From NCBI GenBank assembly GCA_024639455.1, contig JAHEIH010000026.1, positions 421,530 through 485,529 on the forward strand: a stretch of 64,000 bases of DNA, read 5' to 3'. Origin of the DNA: Cellvibrionales bacterium. Lineage in GTDB: Bacteria > Pseudomonadota > Gammaproteobacteria > Pseudomonadales > JAHEIH01. The first letter of the stretch is position 1, and every line of letters starts with the position of its first letter. Below, one piece after another: positions 39,366 to 49,037 of this stretch. Under the pieces are notes generated by a model. That model searched no databases. It saw only the letters and a list, made by a program, of their open reading frames with translations, and had not been told where the DNA came from. The position numbers and the translations under genes are program-made.

Positions 39366-40489
39366 AGCATAGCCAGTTCTGCCGCTAGCTTTTCCTCGTA
39401 TTCGCGCCAGTATTCGTTGGCGTTAGCAATGGCGCGCAAGCTTACAACCCGCTTGTGCGCCTTGGCGAGATACTGGCGTTTTACATCGATGTCTTCAATG
39501 ATCAAGCCGAGTTTGAATTCGCTGTTGAGCACTTTCTCGGTGACTTCAAGATTGCTGGGATCCATGTCTAGTGCGCGCTCAAAGAACAATACGCTTTGGT
39601 AGGTTGCCCCAAAATAACTTTCTTGATTGCCATTCAGCTCGTAGCTTTCTCCGAGCCATTCATTGGCATTGGCTAAGGCGAGCAAGGTTTCTATGGTTTG
39701 GCTTTTGGGTTCAATATCATCGATCAAACGTTTGATACGACCGGTTAATTCATTCGCTTTGGGCGATATGGCATTTCGCTCCAGTTCCAGAGCAAGCAGT
39801 GTGGATAAGGCATTGAGTAATTCGGCCTGGTAAAGGCTGTTAGCAGGAGCGCCATGCATGAGTTGCTGTGATATATCCACGTAGGTAGAAAAATACTGTG
39901 CGGCTTGTTCGAGTTCGCCGCGATAGAAATAATCGGCACCCACGTAAAAAGCGGCTTGCCCTTTTTCAAATAAAAACGATTCGGGGTCAGTGGCGGTGAG
40001 CTCACTGTAGACCTGCAAAGAATATTTGAAATCCTCAATGGCGCTTAACTGTTGGGCTTGTCTTACCACACCAAGTTGTCGGTGCGCTTCGGCGATGCGC
40101 GCCTGAGCTTCAATAGAAAGATCCTGTTGATCCATTTGTTGTAGGTAATTCAACCCTTCGGTGTTGATCGCAATTTGGGAATTCACATCGATTCGGTTTT
40201 CAAGACGCGCGCCGAGATCAAGTACAAAACCGGCGAGTTGTTCCGCTTGCTGTTGCTGGTATTGCCTTTGGATAGCGGTGCTGTAGGCATACAAGCTGAT
40301 CGCTAATACGGCTATGACAGCCGTTATCGCGGCCGTGATTTGTTGGCGTTTGCGCTGTCGATCACGCTTTACCAGTTCATCTAAGCGAACGCCTAGCATG
40401 CCAGACACAAGTTTCAACTTGGCGTCGCCGTCTCTGCGAGACGCCTTCTTCTGGCTCTTTAGTCGTTGCGTATAACATGTAGCCGCGGT
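39362..40489 (-). pseudogene. 5'-truncated TIR-type effector remnant (transmembrane/TPR part only)
   Basis: The open frame runs 375 codons from just after a TAG at 40490-40492. Its first residues, RRDGDAKLKLVSGMLGVRL and DELVKRDRQRKRQQ, match the junction that in TIR-domain proteins links the TIR domain to a membrane helix (here ITAVIAVLAISLYAY). The rest is helical and TPR-like. The ~150-residue TIR domain is missing and the DNA upstream is occupied by a divergent gene, so the 5' end has been deleted. A TTG at 40417 could start a 351-residue product, but no good ribosome site is seen. The family assignment rests on this linker pattern; a TPR membrane protein of other origin is the alternative. 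Confidence 0.65.
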
Positions 40490-40513
40490 CTAATAAGCCA
40501 ACTGGAGGAGAGC

Positions 40514-40921
40514 ATGACCGATTCAACTGACAAAAAGCCTCACCAAGGCGAATCTAATCAAACCAAACAAGGCTTTGTAGCCTTGATGTCGCGCCTAGTC
40601 GTCGACGAAAAACTACCCTTTCGCTTCATGTTTAAAACGGTGCCCGAGCATTTAAACGACACCGGTTGGCGGGTCTATACCGGCTATGAAAGCGAAGAGT
40701 TTCTGGAGCAGGACTTGGTCAACATGATTCCCGTCACGCTGGAGCAAATGGGCCAAATGGACCCCAGCGTAAAACCGTTGTTGGACTATAACGCCGGTAC
40801 GGTATGGGAGCGCTTGCCTGGTGCGAGCGAATGGGCGCGTGTGCACGATTTTGTCATTCCGCCGCCGAAGGTGGACGTGAATATCACTAACGATGTCGAT
40901 GATTTCAACGACATGCACTAG
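40514..40921 (+). CDS. DUF2185 (Imm33-like) protein
   Basis: 135 residues from ATG 40514, fixed by GGAGGAG three bases upstream. After a charged 20-residue tail, the core KLPFRFMFKTVPEHLNDTGW then VYTGYESEEFLEQDLVNMIP and LLDYNAGTVWERLPG follow the DUF2185 pattern. This domain also occurs as Imm33, an immunity protein of polymorphic toxin systems, but most single-gene members are uncharacterised. It is cytosolic. It lies head-to-head with the TIR remnant and just before phoB; its stop abuts the Pho box of phoB. Confidence 0.75.
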   Translation: MTDSTDKKPHQGESNQTKQGFVALMSRLVVDEKLPFRFMFKTVPEHLNDTGWRVYTGYESEEFLEQDLVNMIPVTLEQMGQMDPSVKPLLDYNAGTVWERLPGASEWARVHDFVIPPPKVDVNITNDVDDFNDMH

Positions 40922-40939
40922 GTGTCATAATACTGTCAC
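40922..40939 (+). promoter_or_regulatory. Pho box of phoB
   Basis: GTGTCATAATACTGTCAC matches two CTGTCAT repeats separated by four bases, with one change in the first repeat. It starts right after the preceding stop codon and ends 35 bases before the phoB ATG, so PhoB autoactivation is expected. Confidence 0.85.
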
Positions 40940-40974
40940 AATAACCCCCTTTAATAACTGCGAGAAAACAACGC

Positions 40975-41706
40975 ATGGAAGTTAAAAAAACGATGCAAGC
41001 GGTTAAAATTTTGGTGGTAGATGACGAAGCGCCTATTCGCGATATGTTGCGCATGGCGTTAGAACTTCGGGATTTCGAGGTGCTGGAAGCGGGCGATACC
41101 CGTCAGGCTTACCAGCAGGTTGTCGACAATTCGCCACACTTGGTGCTGCTCGATTGGATGCTACCCGGTGGTTCGGGGGTGCAGTTTCTGCAACGCTTGC
41201 GCAAGGAAGACCTTACCAAGCAGCTCCCCGTCATTATGGTCACGGCTAAGCACGACGAGGACAACAAGGTGCAAGGCCTTGAAATCGGCGCCGATGACTA
41301 TGTCACCAAGCCCTTTGTGCCGAAAGAACTGATCGCCAGAATCAATGCGGTATTGCGCCGCAGCGGCACGCTAACCCCTGATGCCATTATTACTGTGGAT
41401 GGATTGAAACTCGATATAGCGTGTCACCAGGTCAGCATCGACGAGCACGTTGTCGAAATAGGCCCCACAGAATTCAAAATGTTGGCCTTTTTTATGTCTC
41501 ACCCCGAACGGGTTTACACCCGTAGTCAGCTGCTCGACCACGTTTGGGGAGGCAATGTTTACATCGAAGAGCGCACGGTAGACGTGCATATCCGCCGTTT
41601 GCGCAAGGCGCTCGAGCCCAGTCAGCCCGATCAATTCAACTATGCTGATTTGATCCAAACAGTTCGCGGTGCAGGATATCGTTTTTCGGTGAAGGCCGCA
41701 GGCTAA
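40975..41706 (+). CDS. phoB: Phosphate regulon response regulator
   Basis: 243 residues. Receiver domain with acidic pocket VVDDEAP, phospho-acceptor Asp60 in VLLDWMLPGG and the Lys in DYVTKPFVPKEL, then an OmpR/PhoB winged helix (LDIACHQVSIDEHVVEIGPTE, RTVDVHIRRLRKAL). It binds Pho boxes when phosphorylated by PhoR. The exact start is uncertain: ATG 40975 has no good ribosome site, and ATG 40993 is an alternative that would fit the family length better. Followed by phoR after 45 bases. Confidence 0.95.
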   Translation: MEVKKTMQAVKILVVDDEAPIRDMLRMALELRDFEVLEAGDTRQAYQQVVDNSPHLVLLDWMLPGGSGVQFLQRLRKEDLTKQLPVIMVTAKHDEDNKVQGLEIGADDYVTKPFVPKELIARINAVLRRSGTLTPDAIITVDGLKLDIACHQVSIDEHVVEIGPTEFKMLAFFMSHPERVYTRSQLLDHVWGGNVYIEERTVDVHIRRLRKALEPSQPDQFNYADLIQTVRGAGYRFSVKAAG

Positions 41707-41751
41707 ATTTTCGGTTATACTCCTCGCTCTGTTGAGTTATAGGGCGCTGTT

Positions 41752-43071
41752 TTGAAAGACAGACTTCAATCAGATCTGCTGAAGCTTGCCGGTACGCTGG
41801 CCATTACCTGGGCAGTGGGTTCGCTTGTTGGCTACCCCTATCAGCTGCTCACCCTGGTTTTACTTGCCATGGTGGTTCGCCACCTTCGTCAGCGCAGTAA
41901 GGCATTGGCATGGATGGGTTCTGAGGATGGAGGTTTGCCGCCGCCAGAAGGTGATGGCACCTGGGCGGAAATGTTTGATGCCCTTTACGAATTGCAAAAA
42001 GCCAACGCCGTCGAGCGTCAGCGTTTAGTCAATAGCATTGAGTATTTCGAGCGCAGTTTTTCGGCGATGCCCGATGCGGTTATTATTCTTGACAGCGAAT
42101 GGCGTATCGACTGGTGTAACCGTGCGGCTAACCAGTGGTTGGGTATTCAGGCACCGCGCGATTTTGGCCAATACCTGCTTAATCTGCTTCGCCAGCCTGC
42201 TTTCGTGCGCTACATCAGCCAGCGTAAATTCGACGAATCTTATTTCATCCCCTCGCCGCGCAATCCAGCGGTAGAACTCGAACTACGTTTTAGCCGCTTT
42301 GGTAACAACGAGCACATGCTATTTGCGCGAGATGTCACCAAGGTTCGACAACTTGACCAAATGCGCCGCGATTTCACCGACAACGTATCGCACGAGCTTC
42401 GTACGCCGTTGACGGTCATCACGGGTTATCTGGAGACGCTACAGGATCAGCGCGGCTTGATCGATGCGCGATTGCACCGCGCGCTCGATCAAATGGCGGC
42501 ACAGGGTGAGCGGATGAAGTCGTTGATCACAGATATCATCTGGTTGTCGCGGCTTGAGTCCGTGCCGCTCGATATCGATGAAATACCACTCAATGTTCGT
42601 GAGCTCGCAGAATCGCTGCAGCGCGAAGCGCTTGAAGTTGCAAATGAACAGCGTGATATTGCGATTGTGGTCGATGATGATTGGCTGTTGCAAGGCTCGC
42701 ATAAAGAGCTGTATAGCGCTTTCTCTAATTTGGTGTTTAACGCCATCAAGTACACGCCAGCCGAGGCGAAAATTACCCTGATTTGGCAAAAGACCAATTT
42801 TGGTGCCACCTTTACCGTGAAGGACGCCGGTCCAGGTATTCCGCCCGAACATTTGTCGCGCCTGACCGAACGTTTTTACCGGGTCGAAAATAGCCGTGCA
42901 ACGGCTTCTGGGGGCACCGGTTTGGGGCTGGCTATTGTAAAACACATCATGCAGCGTCACGGCGGAGAGTTGCGTGTATCAAGTATCTTGGGTTTAGGCT
43001 CGTCCTTTGTTTGCCATTTCCCTAACTCCCGTTTAGCCTCGCTCGACAAACTTCAACAAGACGCCTCTTAA
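41752..43071 (+). CDS. phoR: Phosphate regulon sensor histidine kinase
   Basis: 439 residues from a TTG start. The N-terminal membrane hairpin (residues ~10-45) is followed by an MCP-like linker, a PAS domain (~105-190: FSAMPDAVIILDSEWRIDWC), then HisKA with His214 in VSHELRTPLTVITGYLE and HATPase motifs (NLVFNAIKYTP, VKDAGPGIPPEHL, GGTGLGLAIVKHI). It phosphorylates or dephosphorylates PhoB according to the state of the Pst transporter and PhoU. No periplasmic sensor domain, as usual for PhoR. Confidence 0.95.
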   Translation: MKDRLQSDLLKLAGTLAITWAVGSLVGYPYQLLTLVLLAMVVRHLRQRSKALAWMGSEDGGLPPPEGDGTWAEMFDALYELQKANAVERQRLVNSIEYFERSFSAMPDAVIILDSEWRIDWCNRAANQWLGIQAPRDFGQYLLNLLRQPAFVRYISQRKFDESYFIPSPRNPAVELELRFSRFGNNEHMLFARDVTKVRQLDQMRRDFTDNVSHELRTPLTVITGYLETLQDQRGLIDARLHRALDQMAAQGERMKSLITDIIWLSRLESVPLDIDEIPLNVRELAESLQREALEVANEQRDIAIVVDDDWLLQGSHKELYSAFSNLVFNAIKYTPAEAKITLIWQKTNFGATFTVKDAGPGIPPEHLSRLTERFYRVENSRATASGGTGLGLAIVKHIMQRHGGELRVSSILGLGSSFVCHFPNSRLASLDKLQQDAS

Positions 43072-43084
43072 AAAATATTTCAGA

Positions 43085-43102
43085 CTGTAATATTACTGTC
43101 AT
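43085..43102 (+). promoter_or_regulatory. Pho box of pstS
   Basis: CTGTAATATTACTGTCAT fits the 18-base Pho box, with one change in the first repeat and a perfect second CTGTCAT. It is about 60 bases before the pstS ATG, a normal distance for PhoB activation. A nearly identical sequence controls the porin at 52.3 kb. Confidence 0.85.
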
Positions 43103-43162
43103 AAAGCCTCTTTACTATGGCCACATGTTCGAAAGGACGTTAACTAACGAGGTAGTAAATCA

Positions 43163-44125
43163 ATGAAGAAAGTATTATTGAGCGCGGTTGCAGCCCTAAC
43201 CATGACCGCCATGTCGGCCCAAGCTGAAGTGGATTCTGCACTCCCCGATTATCAAAAAGTCAGTGGCGTATCTGGCAACCTTTCGAGCGTAGGTTCAGAC
43301 ACATTGGCCAATCTTATGACCCTGTGGGCAGAAGATTTCAAGCGCAACTACCCCAACGTCAATATCCAAATTCAAGCGGCGGGCTCTTCAACGGCACCTC
43401 CGGCTTTGACTGAAGGTACTTCAAACTTCGGCCCCATGAGCCGCAAGATGAAAGATAAAGAACTGGGTGCGTTTGAAGCCAAGTACGGCTACAAGCCAAC
43501 GGCTGTGCCTGTGGCGATTGATGCACTGGCGGTATTTGTCCACAAGGATAACCCTATTGAAGGCCTGAGCATTCCTCAGCTGGATGCTATCTTCTCTTCA
43601 ACGCGCAAGTGTGGCGCGGCGGCTGATGCGAATGTTTGGGGTGATTTGGGTTTGGATGGTCCATGGCAGCGCCGCGATGTTCAATTATTTGGTCGCAACT
43701 CGGTATCTGGCACATACGGTTACTTTAAAGGCAAGGCGCTGTGTAAGGGTGACTTTAAAAACACCGTGAACGAACAGCCTGGTTCGGCGTCAGTAGTGCA
43801 ATCAGTGTCAACCTCTATCAATGGTATTGGCTACTCAGGCATTGGTTACCGCACCTCCTCGGTCCGTCTGTTGCCCTTGAGCAAGAAAGAAGGCCAACCC
43901 TTCGTAGAAGCTAATGCTGAGAACTCGATTAACGGCTCTTACCCCTTGGCACGTTATTTGTACATGTACGTCAACAAAGCGCCTAACAAGCCTTTGACAC
44001 CCTTAGAAGCTGAGTTCATCAAGCAGGTATTGTCTAAACAAGGCCAAGAAGTGGTTCTGAAAGACGGTTACATTCCTCTGCCAGCCAAAGTGGCGGAGCG
44101 AGTACTGAAATCTCTCGACCTGTAA
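43163..44125 (+). CDS. pstS: Phosphate-binding periplasmic protein
   Basis: 320 residues. The signal peptide ends near AMSAQA/EV. Phosphate-binding motifs are [46 protein letters not shown] and [13 protein letters not shown]. It belongs to the PstS branch common in Pseudomonas and other marine bacteria rather than the E. coli type. It captures inorganic phosphate for PstCAB. AGGTAG is upstream, and the Pho box is 60 bases upstream of the start. A hairpin separates it from pstC. Confidence 0.95.
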   Translation: MKKVLLSAVAALTMTAMSAQAEVDSALPDYQKVSGVSGNLSSVGSDTLANLMTLWAEDFKRNYPNVNIQIQAAGSSTAPPALTEGTSNFGPMSRKMKDKELGAFEAKYGYKPTAVPVAIDALAVFVHKDNPIEGLSIPQLDAIFSSTRKCGAAADANVWGDLGLDGPWQRRDVQLFGRNSVSGTYGYFKGKALCKGDFKNTVNEQPGSASVVQSVSTSINGIGYSGIGYRTSSVRLLPLSKKEGQPFVEANAENSINGSYPLARYLYMYVNKAPNKPLTPLEAEFIKQVLSKQGQEVVLKDGYIPLPAKVAERVLKSLDL

Positions 44126-44145
44126 TAGTGTTGTAGAGGTAAGGC

Positions 44146-44178
44146 AAGCGCCCCATGGGGGCGCTTCTTTGCGTTTTA
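44146..44178 (+). terminator. Attenuating hairpin between pstS and pstC
   Basis: AAGCGCCCC-ATG-GGGGCGCTT is a 9-bp stem followed by CTTTGCGTTTT. A leaky terminator here would give much more pstS than pstCAB transcript, as found in many pst operons. Confidence 0.8.
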
Positions 44179-44202
44179 AAAAAGGTCTTTTGAGTAGACA
44201 AA

Positions 44203-46437
44203 ATGAGCGAAAAACTGGACTTTAATACCCCCGCATTATTGCGTTATCGCAAGATGCGTTATTTAAAAGATCGTATGACCACGGCCTTTGTCGGCGTGGG
44301 TGGTTGGTCGATTTTGACGGCCATTCTGTTGATCTTTGCTTACCTGCTGTACGAAGTGATGCCGATGTTTGCCTCGGCGGAAATGAAACAATCGGCGAGT
44401 TTCAGCGCGCCTGCTAACAGCCGTGCGATGTACATGGCGATGGAAGAGCAGAACGAAGTGGCGTTGCGGGTAGGTGATGATGGCCAAGCGGTCTTTTTTA
44501 GCGCCGAAGATGGCAGCGTGACATCCACCATTGATCTTCCCTTTAGCGCGCCAGTTATGGTGACGGCTGTCTCTACAATGTCTGAATCTAGCCGTTTAAT
44601 GGCGGTAGCCGCGGATAACGGCGAAGTGATATTGGCCAAACACAACTATCTGGTGAGCTATCCCAACGATGTGCGTGTGATCACTCCTCGCCTCGAATAC
44701 CCCTATGGTGACGCACCTATTGTATTAGCGGATGAAGCGCTGACCTCGGTTGCCATTAGTGATGGTGAAGAAGCACTCTACGTAGCGGGTTCTAATGGTA
44801 GTGAATTGTTCGTTAAGGTGTTTGCCAAAGAGGAAGATTTCTTATCCGGCGAGATGACCTTAGAAGAAGTTGACGTAGACGTTCCGAATTTAGATTTTAA
44901 AGCCAGAGATATGGCCTTCGATGCCGATCAGCGTTGGTTGTTCGTGCTGGGCGAACGCTACCTCACTATTATAAATATGGCGTCAGCAGTAGATGGTGAT
45001 ATCGAAGTTCACGCCCGCGAAGAAGTACCCAACGCGCGTTCGATGGAAATGTTGCTAGGGGGTATCTCTCTGCTGTTGGGCTACAACGACGGACACATTG
45101 AGCAGCGTTTCATGGTGCGCAAGCCGACCGGCTGGCAAATGGAATTAGTCCGCAGCTTTGAAGGCGATGCGAACGGTGATGTTAGCGGTATTATCACTGA
45201 GCAGCGCCGTAAGGGTTTCCTGTCTGTGCAGGACAACGGCCAGGTCAATATTTATCACAGTACCGCGCACCGCCATTTGCTGAGCGAGCGTTTTACCGAT
45301 ACTGCAGTGGAGTCATGGGCCTTAGGTCCACGCGCTACTGCGCTGCTTTTAGAAGACACTGCAGGCACGATTCACCGTATCGAGATCAAGAACAAGCACC
45401 CTGAGGTGTCTTGGCACTCGCTGTGGGAAAAGGTTTGGTATGAAAACTACCAAGAGCCAGAGTACACCTGGCAGTCGTCGGCCTCGAACAACGACTTCGA
45501 GCCCAAATTGAGCTTGACCCCGTTGGCCTTTGGCACCCTGAAAGCGGCGTTTTACGCGATGCTGATCGGAGCGCCACTGGCGATCTGTGGGGCGATTTAC
45601 ACCGCCTACTTTATGGCGCCGGCGCTGCGTCGCAAGATCAAACCTCTGATTGAATTGATGGAAGCCCTGCCGACGGTAATTTTGGGTTTCTTAGCGGGTT
45701 TGTGGTTGGCGCCGTTTATGGAAGACAATCTCGCCTCGATCTTTATGATTTTGGTCTTCATGCCCATCGGCGTGCTGCTGGCTTCCTTCGGTTTTGCCAA
45801 AATGCCCGCCAAATTCCGCTTCTTAGTGCCCGACGGTTGGCAGCCGGCGCTGTTGATGCCAGTCATCCTTATCGTTGGATTGATCTGTATTGAGAGCGGT
45901 GACTACGTTGAATTGCTGTTCTTCGGCGGCGATATGCGCACCTGGTTGACCAACGAAGCGGGCATCCCTTTCGATCAGCGCAACGCGCTGGTAGTGGGCA
46001 TAGCGATGGGCTTTGCGGTCATTCCTACCATTTTCTCGATTGCCGAAGACGCCATTTTTTCGGTGCCAAAATCGCTCAGCTATGGTTCGTTGGCACTGGG
46101 TGCGACACCTTGGCAAACACTGGTCGGTGTGGTGCTGCCCACCGCGAGCCCCGGTATGTTTTCGGCGCTGATGATCGGTATGGGCCGCGCGGTCGGCGAG
46201 ACGATGATCGTTCTGATGGCAACAGGTAATACGCCGATTATGGACGCTAACATTTTTGAAGGCATGCGTACTCTGGCAGCCAACATTGCGGTGGAAATTC
46301 CAGAGGCTGAAGTGGATTCAAGCCACTATCGCGTATTGTTCTTGGCGGCCTTTGTGCTGTTTGGTTTTACCTTCCTGGTCAATACGACGGCTGAGATTAT
46401 TCGTCAGCGTTTACGTAAGAAATACGGTTCGCTGTAA
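44203..46437 (+). CDS. pstC: Phosphate ABC transporter permease, long form
   Basis: 744 residues, more than twice the 319 of E. coli PstC. The extra part is a ~400-residue periplasmic domain after the first membrane helix, with beta-propeller-like repeats of YMAMEEQNEVALRVGDDGQ kind, and is followed by the permease core with the EAA loop (SLALGATPWQTLVGVVLPTA). Long PstC proteins are known in Pseudomonas-type pst operons. The role of the insert is unknown. ATG 44203; weak ribosome site. Confidence 0.93.
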   Translation: MSEKLDFNTPALLRYRKMRYLKDRMTTAFVGVGGWSILTAILLIFAYLLYEVMPMFASAEMKQSASFSAPANSRAMYMAMEEQNEVALRVGDDGQAVFFSAEDGSVTSTIDLPFSAPVMVTAVSTMSESSRLMAVAADNGEVILAKHNYLVSYPNDVRVITPRLEYPYGDAPIVLADEALTSVAISDGEEALYVAGSNGSELFVKVFAKEEDFLSGEMTLEEVDVDVPNLDFKARDMAFDADQRWLFVLGERYLTIINMASAVDGDIEVHAREEVPNARSMEMLLGGISLLLGYNDGHIEQRFMVRKPTGWQMELVRSFEGDANGDVSGIITEQRRKGFLSVQDNGQVNIYHSTAHRHLLSERFTDTAVESWALGPRATALLLEDTAGTIHRIEIKNKHPEVSWHSLWEKVWYENYQEPEYTWQSSASNNDFEPKLSLTPLAFGTLKAAFYAMLIGAPLAICGAIYTAYFMAPALRRKIKPLIELMEALPTVILGFLAGLWLAPFMEDNLASIFMILVFMPIGVLLASFGFAKMPAKFRFLVPDGWQPALLMPVILIVGLICIESGDYVELLFFGGDMRTWLTNEAGIPFDQRNALVVGIAMGFAVIPTIFSIAEDAIFSVPKSLSYGSLALGATPWQTLVGVVLPTASPGMFSALMIGMGRAVGETMIVLMATGNTPIMDANIFEGMRTLAANIAVEIPEAEVDSSHYRVLFLAAFVLFGFTFLVNTTAEIIRQRLRKKYGSL

Positions 46438-46448
46438 GGGGTTGTCAC

Positions 46449-48158
46449 GTGGAAAAGAAAAGTAAGTTAAATGTTTCGGACTGGTACAAGAGCGGCGAAC
46501 CCTTTGTTTGGTTAAATGCGGCCGCGGTAGCGATGAGCGCTATCGCTGTGATCGGCCTGCTGGCTGTTCTGGCAATCAACGGGTTTAGCCACTTTTGGCC
46601 CAAAAATATCGCCTCGATCAACTATCTAGACCCGCGTTCACAAGCGGAGTACCGCCTTTTGGGTATCGACGTTGACGACGTGACCGTATCGCGCGAGCAG
46701 TTGGTGTCGTCGGGTATGGATCACCTGGTCGACAACGACGTGGAATTATTCAATCGCCAGTTGCTGCAAATGGGCAACCGCGACGTCACCGGTATGGACT
46801 TCGCGTGGTTTGTGGAAGAGCACTACCAATCGGTAGAGTATCCACTCGGTGCGATGATCCTTGAACGCCGTGAATGGGGGACCTTTATTGGTTTCTTGCG
46901 CGATGTGTTAGAAGATGGCCAAGTGGTTGCCAGCAGCACCGGCGAAGGCGAGGTTAACAGTGACGCATGGGCCAAGTTTGAAGCCTTGTTAGCACGCTCT
47001 GAGTCATTGCATCGTCAAATCATCGCCTTGGAAAAAGACGAAATCGGCTCGATCAATTACGGCATGGAGCGCATTCGCTTGGCAGAACGTCGTATCGAAC
47101 TGGAGCAACCTGCCGATGCCGCCGTGCAGTTGGCTGAGTTAGCCGCCGAGCAAGCGGAACTTGAAGGGGCCTACCAAGGTATGCAGGCAGAGTTAGTTGA
47201 CCTGTATCGTGCCTTTGAACGCGACAGCTTCACCGCAGAAACCATGGACGGTACCGTTGTGACGTTGCCGATGGCAAAAGTGGTTCGCGCCGTGCTGCCA
47301 AATGCTCTTAGCATTCCGCAGAAGTTCGTTGTTTACGGTGATAAGCTGTGGGAATTCTTGAGTGACGACCCGCGTGAAGCAAACACCGAAGGCGGTATTT
47401 TCCCCGCCATCTTCGGCACCGTATTGATGGTTTTGCTGATGTCAGTGATGATGACTCCGCTGGGTGTCATCGCCGCGGTATATTTGCGTGAATATGCGAG
47501 CCAAGGGCCGATTACGCGCACTATTCGTATTGCTGTCAACAACCTCGCCGGTGTTCCCTCGATCGTTTACGGCGTGTTCGGTTTGGGTTTCTTTATCTAT
47601 TTTGTTGGCAGCAACATCGACCAAGCGTTCTTTCCAGAGGCGTTGCCTTCACCAACGTTTGGTACGCCAGGCTTGTTGTGGGCGTCATTGACACTGGCGC
47701 TGTTGACGCTGCCGGTGGTCATTGTCGCTACCGAAGAAGGCTTGTCGCGGATTCCTAAGGCGCTACGCGAAGGCAGCTTGGCGTTGGGCGCTACGAAGGC
47801 AGAAACTCTGTGGCGTGTGGTGTTGCCGATGTCTAGCCCCGCCATGATGACCGGTTTGATTCTGGCGGTGGCGCGTGCCGCTGGTGAAGTGGCACCGTTG
47901 ATGCTGGTGGGTGTGGTGAAACTAGCGCCTTCGTTGCCGTTGGATGGCAACTACCCCTATCTCCACTTGGATCAGAAATTTATGCACTTGGGTTTCCACA
48001 TCTACGACGTTGGCTTCCAAAGCCCTAACGTAGAGGCGGCTCGCCCATTGGTTTACGCCACCGCATTGCTGTTGGTGGTTGTGATTGCGCTGTTGAACAT
48101 GGCTGCCGTGTCGATGCGCAACCGCTTGCGTGAAAAATACAAGTCGCTAGAAATGTAA
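46449..48158 (+). CDS. pstA: Phosphate ABC transporter permease, long form
   Basis: 569 residues from a GTG start, against 296 in E. coli. After the first membrane helix (AAVAMSAIAVIGLLAVLAING) there is a ~280-residue periplasmic insert with a coiled-coil (SESLHRQIIALEKDEIGS, RIRLAERRIELEQPADAAV), then the core permease with EAA motif (EGSLALGATKAETLWRVVLP). It pairs with PstC; both carry extensions, so they may contact each other or PstS in the periplasm. Twelve bases after pstC. Confidence 0.93.
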   Translation: MEKKSKLNVSDWYKSGEPFVWLNAAAVAMSAIAVIGLLAVLAINGFSHFWPKNIASINYLDPRSQAEYRLLGIDVDDVTVSREQLVSSGMDHLVDNDVELFNRQLLQMGNRDVTGMDFAWFVEEHYQSVEYPLGAMILERREWGTFIGFLRDVLEDGQVVASSTGEGEVNSDAWAKFEALLARSESLHRQIIALEKDEIGSINYGMERIRLAERRIELEQPADAAVQLAELAAEQAELEGAYQGMQAELVDLYRAFERDSFTAETMDGTVVTLPMAKVVRAVLPNALSIPQKFVVYGDKLWEFLSDDPREANTEGGIFPAIFGTVLMVLLMSVMMTPLGVIAAVYLREYASQGPITRTIRIAVNNLAGVPSIVYGVFGLGFFIYFVGSNIDQAFFPEALPSPTFGTPGLLWASLTLALLTLPVVIVATEEGLSRIPKALREGSLALGATKAETLWRVVLPMSSPAMMTGLILAVARAAGEVAPLMLVGVVKLAPSLPLDGNYPYLHLDQKFMHLGFHIYDVGFQSPNVEAARPLVYATALLLVVVIALLNMAAVSMRNRLREKYKSLEM

Positions 48159-48188
48159 AAGCCGATTGCGGCTTGCGAGGAAATGATT

Positions 48189-49025
48189 ATGACTCAATCT
48201 ACTGTAAGTAATGACAAATTTACCTTGGGTGGCGCTATTCAAGGCGCGACACACTTGGACTTGGCCAACGAAAAAACCTGTGTCGAGATCAAGGACTGGA
48301 ACCTTTATTACGGGGAAAAACAGGCGCTACACAATGTGTCTATGAATATTCCAGAGAAACGAGTGACCGCCTTTATTGGTCCTTCGGGCTGTGGTAAATC
48401 GACCCTGTTACGCTGTTTGAACCGCATGAATGACTTGGTGGACGGCTGTAGCGTGGAAGGTCAAATGTTGTTGGAAGGCAAGAACATTTACGACCGCAGC
48501 ATCGACGTGGCTGAACTGCGCCGTCGGGTTGGTATGGTGTTCCAAAAGCCCAACCCCTTCCCCAAGTCGATCTATGAAAACGTGGCCTACGGCCTGCGCA
48601 TTCAAGGTATCAATAAGAAGCGCGTGTTGGATGAAGCGGTGGAAAAATCGCTGCGCGGCGCGGCGCTGTGGGACGAAGTGAAAGATCGTTTGCACGAGAG
48701 TGCACTGGGTATGTCGGGTGGTCAGCAGCAGCGTTTGGTGATTGCTCGTACCATTGCGGTAGAACCCGAAGTGTTGTTGTTAGACGAGCCCGCTTCAGCA
48801 CTTGATCCCATTTCAACGTTGAAGATTGAAGAGTTGATCTACGAATTGAAAAACGATTACACCATTGTCATCGTGACCCACAACATGCAGCAGGCGGCCC
48901 GTGTCTCGGACTATACTGCCTTTATGTACTTGGGTGAATTGATTGAGTTTGGCGACACCAATGCGATGTTCACCAATCCTCAGAAAAAGAAAACAGAAGA
49001 CTACATTACCGGCCGTTACGGTTAA
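48189..49025 (+). CDS. pstB: Phosphate ABC transporter ATP-binding protein
   Basis: 278 residues. Walker [16 protein letters not shown], signature [14 protein letters not shown], Walker [14 protein letters not shown], and the H-loop [14 protein letters not shown] 48189 is preferred over 48183 since GAGG sits too close to the latter. It energises PstCA and also takes part in signalling to PhoR. It is followed by phoU after 12 bases. Confidence 0.96.
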   Translation: MTQSTVSNDKFTLGGAIQGATHLDLANEKTCVEIKDWNLYYGEKQALHNVSMNIPEKRVTAFIGPSGCGKSTLLRCLNRMNDLVDGCSVEGQMLLEGKNIYDRSIDVAELRRRVGMVFQKPNPFPKSIYENVAYGLRIQGINKKRVLDEAVEKSLRGAALWDEVKDRLHESALGMSGGQQQRLVIARTIAVEPEVLLLDEPASALDPISTLKIEELIYELKNDYTIVIVTHNMQQAARVSDYTAFMYLGELIEFGDTNAMFTNPQKKKTEDYITGRYG

Positions 49026-49037
49026 GCAAGGTGCCCC

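Noticed and set aside
40423..40446. A sixth REP-like hairpin (GGCGTCTCGCAGAGACGGCGA on the minus strand)
   Set aside because: It lies within the open frame of the TIR remnant and codes for the conserved linker residues SRRDGD; the GGAG head is missing.
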